Below are positions 26,755-37,076 of a DNA stretch of 40,461 nt, in pieces (the stretch's first letter is position 1; the number at the start of each line of letters is the position of its first letter). The notes beneath the pieces were generated by a model that was not told the DNA's origin, searched no databases, and saw nothing but the letters and a program-made list of their open reading frames with translations. The translations under genes were made by a program, and so were the position numbers. Source of the stretch: Lautropia sp. (GTDB lineage Bacteria; Pseudomonadota; Gammaproteobacteria; Burkholderiales; Burkholderiaceae_E); NCBI GenBank assembly GCA_030532425.1, contig JAUNLD010000022.1, forward strand, positions 1 to 40,461, in the 5' to 3' direction.

Positions 26755-29016
26755 ATGAAATTCCGTTTTCCGATCGTCATCATTGATGAAGACTGGCGTG
26801 CCGACTCGGCCAGTGGCCTGGGCATCCGTGCACTGGCCAAGGCCATCGAGGAGCAGGGTACCGAAGTGGTGGGGGGCTTCACCTATTTCGATGTGGCGAT
26901 GGTGGCACACCAGGCCGCCCGGGCCTCGGCCTTCATCGTCTCGATCGATGACGAGGAGATCAACGAGGAAGGTCCGGAGGGGCCGGCCATTGCCGATCTG
27001 CGTGCCTTCATCCGTGAAACCCGTCGCCGCAACGCCGATATCCCGATCTTCCTGTTTGGCGAGACGCGCACCTCGCAGCACATCCCCACCGAGATCCTGA
27101 AGGAGCTGCACGGCTTCATTCACATGTTTGAGGATACGCCGGAGTTCGTCGCGCGCATCATCATCCGTGAGGCTACAAACTATCTCAATTCGCTGGCGCC
27201 GCCGTTCTTCAAGGCCCTGGTGCATTACGCCAATGACGGCTCGTACAGCTGGCACTGCCCCGGGCATTCGGGGGGCGTGGCCTTTCTCAAGAGCCCGGTC
27301 GGGCAGATGTTCCACCAGTTCTTTGGCGAGAACATGCTGCGGGCCGATGTCTGCAATTCGGTCGACGAGCTGGGGCAGCTGCTGGATCACACCGGGCCGG
27401 TGGCGCGCTCGGAAACCAATGCGGCGCGCATCTTCAATGCCGATCACCTGTTCTTCGTCACCAACGGCACGTCCACGTCCAACAAGATCGTCTGGCATTC
27501 CGAGGTGGCACGGGATGATGTGGTGCTGGTGGACCGCAACTGCCACAAGAGCATCCTGCACGCCATCATCATGAGTGGCACGGTACCCATCTTCCTGCAG
27601 CCCACACGCAATCACCTGGGCATCATCGGTCCGATCCCGCAGGAGGAGTTCAGCCGCGAGAACATCCAGAAGAAGATCGAGGCCAATCCGCTGGTGAAGG
27701 ACAAGCGTGTCCGGCCGCGGGTGATGACGATCACGCAGTCGACCTATGACGGCATTCTGTACAACGTCGAGATGATCAAGGACGAGCTGCAGGATTATGT
27801 CGAGAACCTGCACTTTGATGAGGCCTGGCTGCCCCATGCCAGCTTTCATCCGCTCTACCACCAGATGCACGCCATCGGTGCCAACCGGCCACGCTCGACC
27901 AATGCGCTGGTGTTTGCCACGCAGTCGACGCACAAGCTGCTGGCCGGGCTGTCGCAGGCTTCCCAGATCCTGGTGCAGGATTCGGACACCCGCAAGCTGG
28001 ACCGGCATCGCTTCAATGAAAGTTATCTGATGCACACCTCGACATCGCCGCAGTATTCGATCATCGCCTCATGCGATGTGGCGGCAGCGATGATGGAGGC
28101 ACCGGGCGGGACGGCGCTGGTGCAGGAATCGCTGACCGAGGCACGCGATTTCCGCAAGGCGATGCGCAAGGTCGAGGCCGAGTATGAAGGGTCGTGGTGG
28201 TTCCGCGTCTGGGGCCCCGAGAAGCTGGGCAAGCTGATCGAGCAGCAGGACTGGATGCTGGGCGCCAACGAGAAATGGCATGGCTTCGGGCCGGTGCAGC
28301 CGGGCTTCAACATGCTCGATCCGATCAAGGCAACGATCATCACGCCGGGACTGGACATCGATGGCGAGTTTGCCGAAAACGGCATTCCGGCCGCGGTGGT
28401 CACCAAGTACCTGGCCGAACACGGTGTGGTGGTCGAAAAGACCGGGCTGTATTCCTTCTTCGTGATGTTCACGATCGGCATCACCAAGGGGCGCTGGAAC
28501 ACGCTGGTGACCGAGCTTCAGCAGTTCAAGTCGGATTACGACGAGAACCAGCCGCTGTGGCGGGTGATGCCCGAATTCGTTGCGGCCCATCCGATGTACG
28601 AGCGCATGGGCCTGCGCGATCTGTCCACCCGCATCCACGATGCCTACCGCGAGCACGACGTGGCGCGCGTGACAACCGAGATGTATCTGTCGGACATGGT
28701 CCCGGCGATGAAGCCCTCGGATGCCTACGAGTGCCTGACGCACCGTCAGGTGGAGCGGGTACCCATCGACTTTCTGGAAGGGCGGGTGACGACGATGCTG
28801 GTGACGCCGTATCCACCGGGCATTCCGCTCCTGATTCCGGGCGAGCGCTTCAACGGCACGATCGTCGAATACCTGAAGTTCGTGCGCAGCTTCAACCGGC
28901 GCTTTCCGGGCTTTCAGACCGATGTGCACGGGCTGGTGGCCGAGCCGTCGATCAATGGCGAGGTGCGCTACTTCGTCGATTGCGTCGCCCGCGAGCGCGA
29001 GCCGGCGCAGGGCTGA
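26755..29016 (+). CDS. Orn/Lys/Arg decarboxylase (AdiA-like)
   Basis: A PLP-dependent fold-type I decarboxylase of 753 residues, close in length to E. coli AdiA (755). It has an N-terminal receiver-like wing domain (1-130; PIVIIDEDWRADSASGLGIR), then YSWHCPGHSGG and VVLVDRNCHKSI. The PLP lysine is Lys394 in STHKLLAGLSQ. The C-terminal domain has VTPYPPGIPLLIPGE. Substrate (arginine, lysine or ornithine) is not certain; wording such as TYDGILYN and LHFDEAW is shared across the group. The N-terminal wing fits the oligomeric, acid-response type. No antiporter gene is adjacent, so a role in polyamine supply is equally possible. Confidence 0.92.
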   Translation: MKFRFPIVIIDEDWRADSASGLGIRALAKAIEEQGTEVVGGFTYFDVAMVAHQAARASAFIVSIDDEEINEEGPEGPAIADLRAFIRETRRRNADIPIFLFGETRTSQHIPTEILKELHGFIHMFEDTPEFVARIIIREATNYLNSLAPPFFKALVHYANDGSYSWHCPGHSGGVAFLKSPVGQMFHQFFGENMLRADVCNSVDELGQLLDHTGPVARSETNAARIFNADHLFFVTNGTSTSNKIVWHSEVARDDVVLVDRNCHKSILHAIIMSGTVPIFLQPTRNHLGIIGPIPQEEFSRENIQKKIEANPLVKDKRVRPRVMTITQSTYDGILYNVEMIKDELQDYVENLHFDEAWLPHASFHPLYHQMHAIGANRPRSTNALVFATQSTHKLLAGLSQASQILVQDSDTRKLDRHRFNESYLMHTSTSPQYSIIASCDVAAAMMEAPGGTALVQESLTEARDFRKAMRKVEAEYEGSWWFRVWGPEKLGKLIEQQDWMLGANEKWHGFGPVQPGFNMLDPIKATIITPGLDIDGEFAENGIPAAVVTKYLAEHGVVVEKTGLYSFFVMFTIGITKGRWNTLVTELQQFKSDYDENQPLWRVMPEFVAAHPMYERMGLRDLSTRIHDAYREHDVARVTTEMYLSDMVPAMKPSDAYECLTHRQVERVPIDFLEGRVTTMLVTPYPPGIPLLIPGERFNGTIVEYLKFVRSFNRRFPGFQTDVHGLVAEPSINGEVRYFVDCVAREREPAQG

Positions 29017-29026
29017 AAACCGGTCT

Positions 29027-29614
29027 TCAGTGCCCGCGGGGGATGGGCGGGCGAGGCTTGTTGCGGGCGGGCGCCCGAGGCAGCGGTGTGTGGATCAGCA
29101 GCGTGCCCGCCGCCACGTCGTAGAGGGTGCGACGGCGGGGATCGATCATGGCCCAGGCAAAGGGCAGGAAGAAGAGCAGGAGCCACCACGGCGACGACTG
29201 CCAGACCAGCGCCAGCCCGCCCCACCAGAGTGCCGAGGCCACGGTGTAGCGCCACAGGGCGCGCCCGGGGCTGATCGGGCCTTGCCGGCCGTCATCGCGT
29301 ACCAGGCGTATGCCCAGTGTCTTCATCGGCAGGCTCCAGCGGCCGTTGCTCCAGAACCAGCCAAAGTAGAGCGCAAGCACGCCAAACAGGTAGAGCTGGA
29401 ACAGCAGCCGGTGCGGACCGGCTCCGCCCTGATATTGGCTGAGTGCCGAAAAGGCATAGCCAAAGAAGAAGACGATGCCGAACAGGATCACGCCCTCGTA
29501 GACGATGGCCATGAAGCGCCGCCAGAGCGAGGCGGGGGGGTAGGGGGGCGCAGCGGCAGGGCGGGGCTCGCTGGCGGGCGGGCCTGAGCGGGGAAGGGGC
29601 GTGTCCGGCGTCAT
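29027..29614 (-). CDS. RDD family membrane protein
   Basis: A 195-residue protein with a Pro-rich N-terminus, then membrane helices (YEGVILFGIVFFFGYAFSAL, LYLFGVLALYFGWFW and a third near WWLLLFFLPFAWAMID). The RDD hallmarks are LWRRFMAIVYEG, MKTLGIRLV and DPRRRTLYDVAAGT. Members are poorly understood integral membrane proteins. Its start overlaps the DUF3106 stop (TGATG), so it is the last gene of the sigma-factor operon. It is convergent with the decarboxylase, with only ten bases between stops. Confidence 0.9.
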   Translation of the reverse strand: MTPDTPLPRSGPPASEPRPAAAPPYPPASLWRRFMAIVYEGVILFGIVFFFGYAFSALSQYQGGAGPHRLLFQLYLFGVLALYFGWFWSNGRWSLPMKTLGIRLVRDDGRQGPISPGRALWRYTVASALWWGGLALVWQSSPWWLLLFFLPFAWAMIDPRRRTLYDVAAGTLLIHTPLPRAPARNKPRPPIPRGH

Positions 29615-30435
29615 CAGCGGGGAGAGGCGGCAGGCGAGGGCGTGGGGGAGTCGGGGGCAGGCGAGGCGTCGGGGCGGGGCTCGGGTTGCCACGAGCGGCG
29701 GATGAGGGTTCGCAGGCTCTCCATCGGTACGGCCCCCTGGGCGTGATTGTCAGGGTGCTGGCCGGGAATGGGGTTGGCGGGATGGCGGGCCAGGCCGTTA
29801 TGGCGGGCCGAAGCCTCGCGCTCGGCGGCTTCGGCGCGACGAAGGGCTTCGCGCTCGGCCCAGCTGAGGGCACGGTAATGCTCCCAGGCCCGCATGCGCT
29901 CGGGCATCGGGTGGCGGCGGCTGTGCTGATGGTTGATGCGGGCGATGTGCCGTTCTTCGGGCGACATGTTGGCCCATTCGAGGATGCGCCGGTGAGCCCG
30001 GCGGCGCTGGGCTTCGGGCAGCGTCTGCATCCGTCCGGCAAAGGCCAGCCATGAGCGTCGCTCGGCCATTGGCCAGGTGTTCCATTCGGGGGCAAAGGGG
30101 GCCAGGATTTCCTGCTGGGTCTCGTCGAGATCATCCCAGGCGGGATGGAACAGCGCGGACAGTACCGGCAGCTCGAAAGCGGGGCCGGCTGCCAGGTGGG
30201 TGGCGTCGCCGCCGGGCGCAGCCGCCGGCAGCGGTGGGCAGGGTTCGGCCGGCAGGAAAGGTTCGGTCGGCAGGACAGGGGGCGGCACGGAACCGGGGAG
30301 CCGCAGTGCGGACGCTTCCGCCTGAGGTGGAAGCGGGGGCTTACCGGGTGGCAGGGGAGCGGCCGATGAGCCCGCGGGAAGGAGCAGGGCAGCAGTCAGG
30401 GTCAGGGCCAGGGACGATGTGATCGCGGCAGGCAT
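29614..30435 (-). CDS. DUF3106 family exported protein
   Basis: A 273-residue protein with a signal peptide (SLALTLTAALLLPAGSSAA), a Pro/Ala-rich stretch to about residue 95, and a helical core with the DUF3106 pattern of W-containing repeats: LDETQQEILAPFAPEWNTWP, RRSWLAFAGRMQTLPEAQ and HRRILEWANMSPEERH. The C-terminus is Pro/Ser-rich. Probably periplasmic. It may act in an envelope-sensing pathway with the upstream sigma factor, a guess from context only. It starts 11 bases after the DUF3619 stop. Confidence 0.85.
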   Translation of the reverse strand: MPAAITSSLALTLTAALLLPAGSSAAPLPPGKPPLPPQAEASALRLPGSVPPPVLPTEPFLPAEPCPPLPAAAPGGDATHLAAGPAFELPVLSALFHPAWDDLDETQQEILAPFAPEWNTWPMAERRSWLAFAGRMQTLPEAQRRRAHRRILEWANMSPEERHIARINHQHSRRHPMPERMRAWEHYRALSWAEREALRRAEAAEREASARHNGLARHPANPIPGQHPDNHAQGAVPMESLRTLIRRSWQPEPRPDASPAPDSPTPSPAASPR

Positions 30436-30446
30436 GACGGACAGGA

Positions 30447-30884
30447 TCAGCGGTGCGAGGCAGACAGGGAGGTGTGCATGCGGCCGTTGCGCAGGTGAGC
30501 GGCAAAGCCATTGTCGGTGTAGGCCGAGAGGGGAACTTCAGCGGTCAGCATCTCCGTGTAGGCATCGGCCTGCCGGATGGCGGATTGTTCCTGGTTGAAC
30601 AGGCTGCCGGCCAGTGCGGCCAGTGCCAGCAGCACGGCGGGCACGACGGTGGCTGCCAGACGCACCCAGCGCGGGCCGTGCCAGTGCTCGCCGAAACGGC
30701 GGATGCCTGCCGGTCGTCGTGATGGCCGGGTGGCCGGGGACGCGGCACCGCGGGCCTGGGCGTCGAAGCGGTCGAGGGCGTGCTCGCGGGCGACGGCCAG
30801 GCGCGACAGGATGTGGGCCGGGAGGTCATCGGCTGCCGAATCGAGCAGACGGCACAGGCGGCGGGCGGTCAGGTCGTCGTTCAT
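30447..30884 (-). CDS. DUF3619 family membrane protein, possible anti-sigma factor
   Basis: A 145-residue protein with an N-terminal cytoplasmic part (LTARRLCRLLDSAADDLPAH), a single membrane helix (AATVVPAVLLALAALAGSLF) and a short periplasmic tail (LSAYTDNGFAAHL). It overlaps the sigma-factor stop by four bases (ATGA). Position and one-pass topology are those of anti-sigma factors, although DUF3619 has no proven role. I infer that it holds the sigma factor at the membrane. Confidence 0.82.
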   Translation of the reverse strand: MNDDLTARRLCRLLDSAADDLPAHILSRLAVAREHALDRFDAQARGAASPATRPSRRPAGIRRFGEHWHGPRWVRLAATVVPAVLLALAALAGSLFNQEQSAIRQADAYTEMLTAEVPLSAYTDNGFAAHLRNGRMHTSLSASHR

Positions 30885-31447
30885 GGGGAGATGCCTTGGG
30901 CACGCAAGGCTTTTGCAAGGGCGTGGATGGCGCGGGAACAGTGGGTCTTGACGCTGCCTTCGGAGCAGCCCATCAGCCGGGCGGTCTCTGCGACGTCCAT
31001 TTCTTCCCAGTAACGCATGATGAAGGCCTCGCGTTGACGGGGGGGCAGACGCTGGATCTCGGCCTCGATCAGCCGGATGGCCTGTGCCTGTGCGGCTTCG
31101 TCGGCGGCATCGGGGGCACTGCGCTCATGGTCGGCCAGCAGGCTGTCGAGCGGGTCGGGGTCGTCGTCGCCGGCATTGTGGCCGGGCAGGGACGAGAACA
31201 GCGTCACCCAGGTGCGGCGCACCTTCTGGCGGCGGAAATGGTCGTGGATGGCGTTCTGCAGGATGCGCTGGAACAGCGGCGCCAGCTCGGCCGGCGGGCG
31301 GTCTGCGTATTTTTCGATGAGCTTGAGCATCGCATCCTGGACGATGTCCAGGGCTGCCTCATCGTCGCGGACGGCATAGACGGCCTGCTTGAAGGCCCTG
31401 CGCTCGACCCCGGCGAGAAATTCCGATATTTCCGGTCGAGTCGCCAT
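30881..31447 (-). CDS. ECF-type RNA polymerase sigma factor
   Basis: A 188-residue sigma-70 family protein with region 2 (FKQAVYAVRDDEAALDIVQDAML, about residues 18-40, then HDHFRRQKVRR) and region 4 (RLPPRQREAFIMRYWEEMD, then SEGSVKTHCSRAIHALAKAL). The linker between them is Asp-rich. The start ATG at 31447 gives the usual short N-terminus. It heads a four-gene operon with DUF3619, DUF3106 and RDD genes and is divergent from ilvI, with 256 bases between. Confidence 0.93.
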   Translation of the reverse strand: MATRPEISEFLAGVERRAFKQAVYAVRDDEAALDIVQDAMLKLIEKYADRPPAELAPLFQRILQNAIHDHFRRQKVRRTWVTLFSSLPGHNAGDDDPDPLDSLLADHERSAPDAADEAAQAQAIRLIEAEIQRLPPRQREAFIMRYWEEMDVAETARLMGCSEGSVKTHCSRAIHALAKALRAQGISP

Positions 31448-31703
31448 AGGGCGTTGATGGTAGCATGTCGGCTGGTCGCTCCCGGCTGACGGGTGGCGTC
31501 CAGCCATGTCCGGGGCAGCTCACAAGGCTGTCACGGGATGGGGGCTTTCTGCGGGATGGTGCCGCTTGCCCGGGCCAGGGCTGGCGGCAGATGCGGGGGC
31601 CGGAACCAGTCGACCAGTCGTTGTCAGGGTCTGTCTCGGTGCGGAGGTATGGGCCGCGCTGGGGCCGGCGGACGACCGGATCATTCTGACAAGAGGAAAA
31701 ACA

Positions 31704-33425
31704 ATGGAACTTACCGGCGCGGAAGTTTTGGTCCGTTGCCTGGAGGAAGAGGGCGTCAAGTACGTCTTTGGCTACCCGGGTGGCGCGGTTCTCTACATTT
31801 ACGACGCTCTTTACGGTGCCCGCAAGCTCAAGCATGTGCTGGTGCGGCACGAGCAGGCGGCTGTTCACGCGGCGGATGCCTATTCCCGGTCGACCGAAGA
31901 GGTCGGGGTGGCCGTGGTCACCTCAGGGCCAGGGCTGACCAATGCCGTGACGGGCATCGCCACCGCCTACATGGATTCGATCCCGATGGTGGTCATCAGC
32001 GGCCAGGTGCCTTCGGCGGCCATCGGTGAAGATGCCTTCCAGGAGTGCGATGCCATCGGCATCACCCGTCCCTGCGTCAAGCACAACTTCCTGGTCAAGG
32101 ATGTCCGCGATCTGGCGGTCACGATCAAGAAGGCTTTCCATATCGCCCGCACCGGGCGTCCCGGTCCTGTGCTGGTCGACATCCCCAAGGATGTCTCGCG
32201 CGACAAGGTCGGCTTTGATTACCCGAAGTCGGTGACGATGCGCTCGTACAACCCGGTGGTCAAGGGGCATCAGGGCCAGATGAAGAAGGCGCTGCAGCTG
32301 CTGCTGGCCGCCGAGCGGCCCATGATTTACGTCGGTGGTGGCGTGGTGCTGGGCAATGCCTCGCCGGTGCTGAACGAGCTGGTCGACAAGCTGGGCTTTC
32401 CGTGCACGACCACGCTGATGGGCCTGGGGGCCTACCGTGCCAGCGACCCCAAATGGGTGGGCATGCCGGGCATGCACGGCACCTACGAGGCCAACATGGC
32501 GATGCAGCACTGTGACGTGCTGCTGGCCATCGGCGCGCGCTTCGATGACCGCGTGATCGGCAATCCCAAGCATTTTGCGCAGATCGCCCACAAGATCATC
32601 CACATCGATGTCGATCCGTCGTCGATCTCCAAGCGTGTCAAGGTCGATGTGCCGATCGTCGGCGACGTGGGCGAATGCATGGGCGCGCTGCTGTCGCTGC
32701 TGGAGGCTGCCTTCAGCGCCGGCGAGAGCACCAACACCCGGGCGCTCAAGAGCTGGTGGGAGCAGATCAACGAGTGGCGCAAGAAGGACTGCCTTGGCTA
32801 CGATCAGGGCGGTGACCGGATCAAGCCGCAGTTCGTGGTCGAAAAGCTCTGGCAGGTGACGCATGGTGATGCCTTCATCACCTCGGACGTAGGCCAGCAC
32901 CAGATGTTCGCCGCACAGTTCTACCGCTTCGACAAGCCGCGGCGCTGGATCAATTCCGGTGGGCTGGGCACGATGGGCGTGGGCCTGCCCTATGCGATGG
33001 GCGTGCTGATGGCGCACCCGGGGGCACAGGTAGCCTGCATCACCGGCGAAGGCTCGATCCAGATGTGCATCCAGGAGCTCTCCACCTGCAAGCAGTATCA
33101 CCTGCCGGTCAAGATCATCAACCTCAACAACGGTTCGCTGGGGATGGTGCGTCAGTGGCAGCAGATCGAGTACGACGGCCGCTATTCCGAATCCTACCTG
33201 CAGGCGCTGCCCGATTTCGTGGCGCTGGCCGAAGCCTACGGCCACGTGGGCATGCGCATCGAGAAGCCCGAGGATGTGGAAGGGGCGCTGCGCGATGCCT
33301 TCGGCAAGTACAAGGATCGCACGGTCTTCCTCGACTTCATCATCGATCCCACCGAAAACGTCTGGCCGATGGTCCAGAGCAGCAAGGGCCTGACCGAGAT
33401 GCTGCTCAGCGCCGCCGACCTCTGA
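31704..33425 (+). CDS. ilvI: Acetolactate synthase large subunit
   Basis: A 573-residue ThDP/FAD enzyme making acetolactate and acetohydroxybutyrate, the first common step to valine, leucine and isoleucine. It starts MELTGAEVLVRCLEEEGV. The ThDP-activating Glu50 is in LVRHEQAAVHAA, and the ThDP/Mg motif runs from ITGEGSIQMCIQEL to INLNNGSLGM, with GEG in place of the commoner GDG. The ATG at 31704 follows AAGAGGAAAA. It is followed 15 bases later by its regulatory subunit. Length and partner size match E. coli IlvIH. Confidence 0.96.
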   Translation: MELTGAEVLVRCLEEEGVKYVFGYPGGAVLYIYDALYGARKLKHVLVRHEQAAVHAADAYSRSTEEVGVAVVTSGPGLTNAVTGIATAYMDSIPMVVISGQVPSAAIGEDAFQECDAIGITRPCVKHNFLVKDVRDLAVTIKKAFHIARTGRPGPVLVDIPKDVSRDKVGFDYPKSVTMRSYNPVVKGHQGQMKKALQLLLAAERPMIYVGGGVVLGNASPVLNELVDKLGFPCTTTLMGLGAYRASDPKWVGMPGMHGTYEANMAMQHCDVLLAIGARFDDRVIGNPKHFAQIAHKIIHIDVDPSSISKRVKVDVPIVGDVGECMGALLSLLEAAFSAGESTNTRALKSWWEQINEWRKKDCLGYDQGGDRIKPQFVVEKLWQVTHGDAFITSDVGQHQMFAAQFYRFDKPRRWINSGGLGTMGVGLPYAMGVLMAHPGAQVACITGEGSIQMCIQELSTCKQYHLPVKIINLNNGSLGMVRQWQQIEYDGRYSESYLQALPDFVALAEAYGHVGMRIEKPEDVEGALRDAFGKYKDRTVFLDFIIDPTENVWPMVQSSKGLTEMLLSAADL

Positions 33426-33440
33426 TTGCAGGAGCACCCG

Positions 33441-33935
33441 ATGAAACACATCATTTCCGTGCTGCTGGAAAACGAGCCTGGCGCACTGTCGCGGGTGGTG
33501 GGCCTGTTTTCCGCCCGTGGCTACAACATCGAATCGCTGACGGTGGCCCCCACCGAGGATCCGTCGCTGTCGCGGATGACGATCGTCTCCAGCGGCTCGG
33601 CCGAAATCCTGGAGCAGATCACCAAGCATCTCAACCGCCTGATCGACGTGGTGAAGGTGCTGGAGCTGACCGAATCACCCTACATCGAGCGTGAGCTGAT
33701 GCTCATCAAGGTGCGGGCGGTGGCCAGCAAGGATCGTGACGAGATGAAGCGGATGGCCGACATCTTCCGGGGCCGCATCATCGACGTGACCGACAAGGCC
33801 TACACGATCGAGCTGACCGGCAATTCGCGCAAGCTTGACAGCTTCATCGCTGCGCTGGGTGAAGCCGTGATCCTCGAAACGGTGCGTACCGGCAGCTGTG
33901 GCATCGCCCGTGGCGAGCGCGTGCTCAGGATCTGA
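33441..33935 (+). CDS. ilvH: Acetolactate synthase small (regulatory) subunit
   Basis: A 164-residue protein with an N-terminal ACT domain (HIISVLLENEPGALSRVVGL, then YNIESLTVAPTED) and the family C-terminal domain (ELMLIKVRA, AYTIELTGNSRKLDSFI, TGSCGIARGERVL). It confers valine feedback inhibition and full activity on IlvI. The start follows GCAGGAG at 33428-33434. Confidence 0.97.
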   Translation: MKHIISVLLENEPGALSRVVGLFSARGYNIESLTVAPTEDPSLSRMTIVSSGSAEILEQITKHLNRLIDVVKVLELTESPYIERELMLIKVRAVASKDRDEMKRMADIFRGRIIDVTDKAYTIELTGNSRKLDSFIAALGEAVILETVRTGSCGIARGERVLRI

Positions 33936-35051
<1,116 letters not shown>

Positions 35052-35130
35052 TGACGGGCCGTGGGGCAGGGTGGTTTTTTCACCCGGCCCCGGCTTGCAT
35101 CCCACGCCCCGAGGCGATCTAATCGGCACC

Positions 35131-36054
35131 ATGAGCGAACAGAATCTTTCTTCAGATGATGTCATCAGCCATCCGTCGGGTGGCCATGAGCGCCTGCCGA
35201 CCGAATGGCAGGACTGGATCTCGACCAACGTGCTGCGTGGCTGTGATCGTGCCGAGATGGTGAAGATCATGGTTGACAACGGTTTTGACCCGGTTTTTGC
35301 CGGGCATGCCGTGGGCATCCTGGCCGATATCGGGGCGCGTGTGCGGGCCATGCCTGATGGGCTGGCCTCACTGACCGGAGAATCCTCCTATCAGACCTCG
35401 CCGATCCGTCTGCCGGCGCTCACCCCGCGCTTCACCGTGGCCGACCGCGAGGTCGAGCTGGTCTGCGTGATGGACCAGCCCAACATCGCCGTGATCCGTG
35501 GCCTGCTGTCGGATGAGGAGTGTGACGAGCTGGTGCGGCTGTCGCAAGGCAAGATGAAGGTCTCGGAGGTGGTCGACCGCGAGAGCGGTGGCAGCTACCA
35601 GAGCAGCGTGCGCAAGAGCGAGGGCAGCCATTTCGAGCGGGGCGAGAACGAGCTGGTCGAACGCGTCGAGGCGCGTATCGCCGCGCTGGTGGGGCTGCCG
35701 GTCAATCGTGGCGAACCCTTGCAGATGCTGCACTATGGCCCCGGTGGTGAGTACAAGGCGCACCAGGATTTCTTCGATCCGGCCGATCCGGGCACGGCTG
35801 TGCTGACGGCTGTCGGTGGCCAGCGCATCGCCACGCTGGTGATCTACCTGAACGAGGTCGAGGAGGGCGGAGAGACGGCCTTCCCCGAGATCGGTTTTTC
35901 GGTCAAGGCCATCAAGGGCTCGGCTGTCTATTTCGAGTATGTCAATGCCGCCGGACAGCTGGACACCCGCTGTCTGCATGCCGGCATGCCGGTGATCCGT
36001 GGTGACAAGTGGATCATGACCAAGTGGCTGCGTGAGCGACCTTATGAACAGTAG
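35131..36054 (+). CDS. 2OG-Fe(II) oxygenase, prolyl 4-hydroxylase-like
   Basis: A 307-residue protein. The N-terminal 90 residues contain a helical motif (WQDWISTNVLRGCDRAEMV) and the C-terminal 190 the P4Hc double-stranded beta-helix. Iron ligands are His211 and Asp213 (AHQDF) and His283 (CLHAG); Lys293 (GDKWIMTKW) should bind 2-oxoglutarate. LVIYLNEVEEGGETAFPEIG is typical. The substrate is unknown; bacterial members hydroxylate prolines in proteins such as EF-Tu, or small molecules. It sits between ilvC and pssA and overlaps the pssA start by 11 bases. Confidence 0.9.
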   Translation: MSEQNLSSDDVISHPSGGHERLPTEWQDWISTNVLRGCDRAEMVKIMVDNGFDPVFAGHAVGILADIGARVRAMPDGLASLTGESSYQTSPIRLPALTPRFTVADREVELVCVMDQPNIAVIRGLLSDEECDELVRLSQGKMKVSEVVDRESGGSYQSSVRKSEGSHFERGENELVERVEARIAALVGLPVNRGEPLQMLHYGPGGEYKAHQDFFDPADPGTAVLTAVGGQRIATLVIYLNEVEEGGETAFPEIGFSVKAIKGSAVYFEYVNAAGQLDTRCLHAGMPVIRGDKWIMTKWLRERPYEQ

Positions 36055-37027
36055 TCCTGAGCCGCGGGGCGTCGACGTGTCCGGCAGACGGCGGGGCACG
36101 CTGCGTCGCGCAGGGGCCGGGCTGCCCCGGCTGCACTCGTTCAGGGCGCGCCGCGACCGGACGGCCTCTCCCGCATCGATTGCCGGCCGGCGTCTCGGGG
36201 CAGCGGCGGCGCCGGCGATGCCCCCGGTGCCCCCGGCAGGGGCGACACGCCCGCAGGCGGCAGGTGCGCCACCCCGTCGCGCCATCTACCTGCTGCCCAA
36301 TGCCTTCACCACCGGCAACCTGTTCTGCGGGTTCTTCTCCATCGTCATGGCGATGCAGGGCCAGTTCCAGTGGGCGGCCATCGCCATCTTTCTGGCCATG
36401 TTCCTCGACAGTCTCGATGGTCGTGTGGCGAGAATGACCAACAGCCAGAGTGCCTTTGGCGAGCAGTACGACTCGCTGGCCGACATGATCTCGTTCGGGG
36501 CGGCGCCGGCGCTGGTGATCTACTCGTGGGCGTTGTCGGGCATTGGCAAGATGGGCTGGCTGGCGGCTTTCGTCTATGTGGCAGGTGCCGCGTTGCGACT
36601 GGCCCGTTTCAACACCAACATCAAGGTCGTCGACAGGCGCTTCTTCCAGGGCTTGCCTAGTCCGTCGGCGGCGGCCCTGGTCACCGGACTGGTCTGGGTG
36701 GCCACCGACTGGCGTGATGCGCGCTGGATCGATGCCACCGGGGCCGATCTTGACTGGCTGGCGTGGATCGTCACCGTCTATGCCGGCCTGTCGATGGTGT
36801 CGAACTCGCCGTTCTATTCGTTCAAGGATTTCAACCTGCGACGGGCGGTGCCTTTCGTCGTGCTGATCCTGCTGATGCTCGGTCTGGTACTGATCTCCTC
36901 GGATCCACCCAGCATCCTGTTCCTGCTGTTCATGGGTTATGGCATCTCGGGTCATGTGACGATGCTGATGCGCTACATGCGCCGCCGCCGCCGTGCGCGC
37001 CGTGGCGAGGCGCCTCCCGGCGTCTGA
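36044..37027 (+). CDS. pssA: CDP-diacylglycerol-serine O-phosphatidyltransferase
   Basis: A membrane enzyme making phosphatidylserine, of the CDP-alcohol phosphatidyltransferase family (Bacillus type, not the E. coli PLD type). The signature DG-x2-AR-x8-G-x3-D-x3-D begins near residue 125 (DGRVARMTNSQSAFGEQYDS). Several membrane helices follow. The first 80 or so residues are Arg/Pro/Ala-rich and make it longer (327) than usual; an alternative GTG start is at 36032. The usual neighbour psd, which decarboxylates its product, is not beside it here. Confidence 0.92.
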   Translation: MNSSPEPRGVDVSGRRRGTLRRAGAGLPRLHSFRARRDRTASPASIAGRRLGAAAAPAMPPVPPAGATRPQAAGAPPRRAIYLLPNAFTTGNLFCGFFSIVMAMQGQFQWAAIAIFLAMFLDSLDGRVARMTNSQSAFGEQYDSLADMISFGAAPALVIYSWALSGIGKMGWLAAFVYVAGAALRLARFNTNIKVVDRRFFQGLPSPSAAALVTGLVWVATDWRDARWIDATGADLDWLAWIVTVYAGLSMVSNSPFYSFKDFNLRRAVPFVVLILLMLGLVLISSDPPSILFLLFMGYGISGHVTMLMRYMRRRRRARRGEAPPGV

Positions 37028-37046
37028 ACAGCGCACCGGGGAAAGT

Positions 37047-37076
37047 TTGACCCCCGTTTTTGACGGGGGATAGAAT
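37047..37076 (+). promoter_or_regulatory. Probable sigma-70 promoter of tpiA-secG
   Basis: TTGACC (37047-37052) and TAGAAT (37071-37076) are 18 bases apart, 100 bases before tpiA. The spacer contains an inverted repeat, CCCCCGT with ACGGGGG, which may form a hairpin in DNA or act as the tail of the pssA transcript. Confidence 0.5.

Noticed and set aside
26391-26882. Upstream extension of the 5'-nucleotidase frame into the decarboxylase start
   Set aside because: Family homology begins after 26366-26390. The extension is antisense to the decarboxylase and low-complexity.
35060-35085. Possible terminator after ilvC (GGGTG/CACCC around T6)
   Set aside because: The T run is in the loop, not after the stem, so it does not have terminator form.
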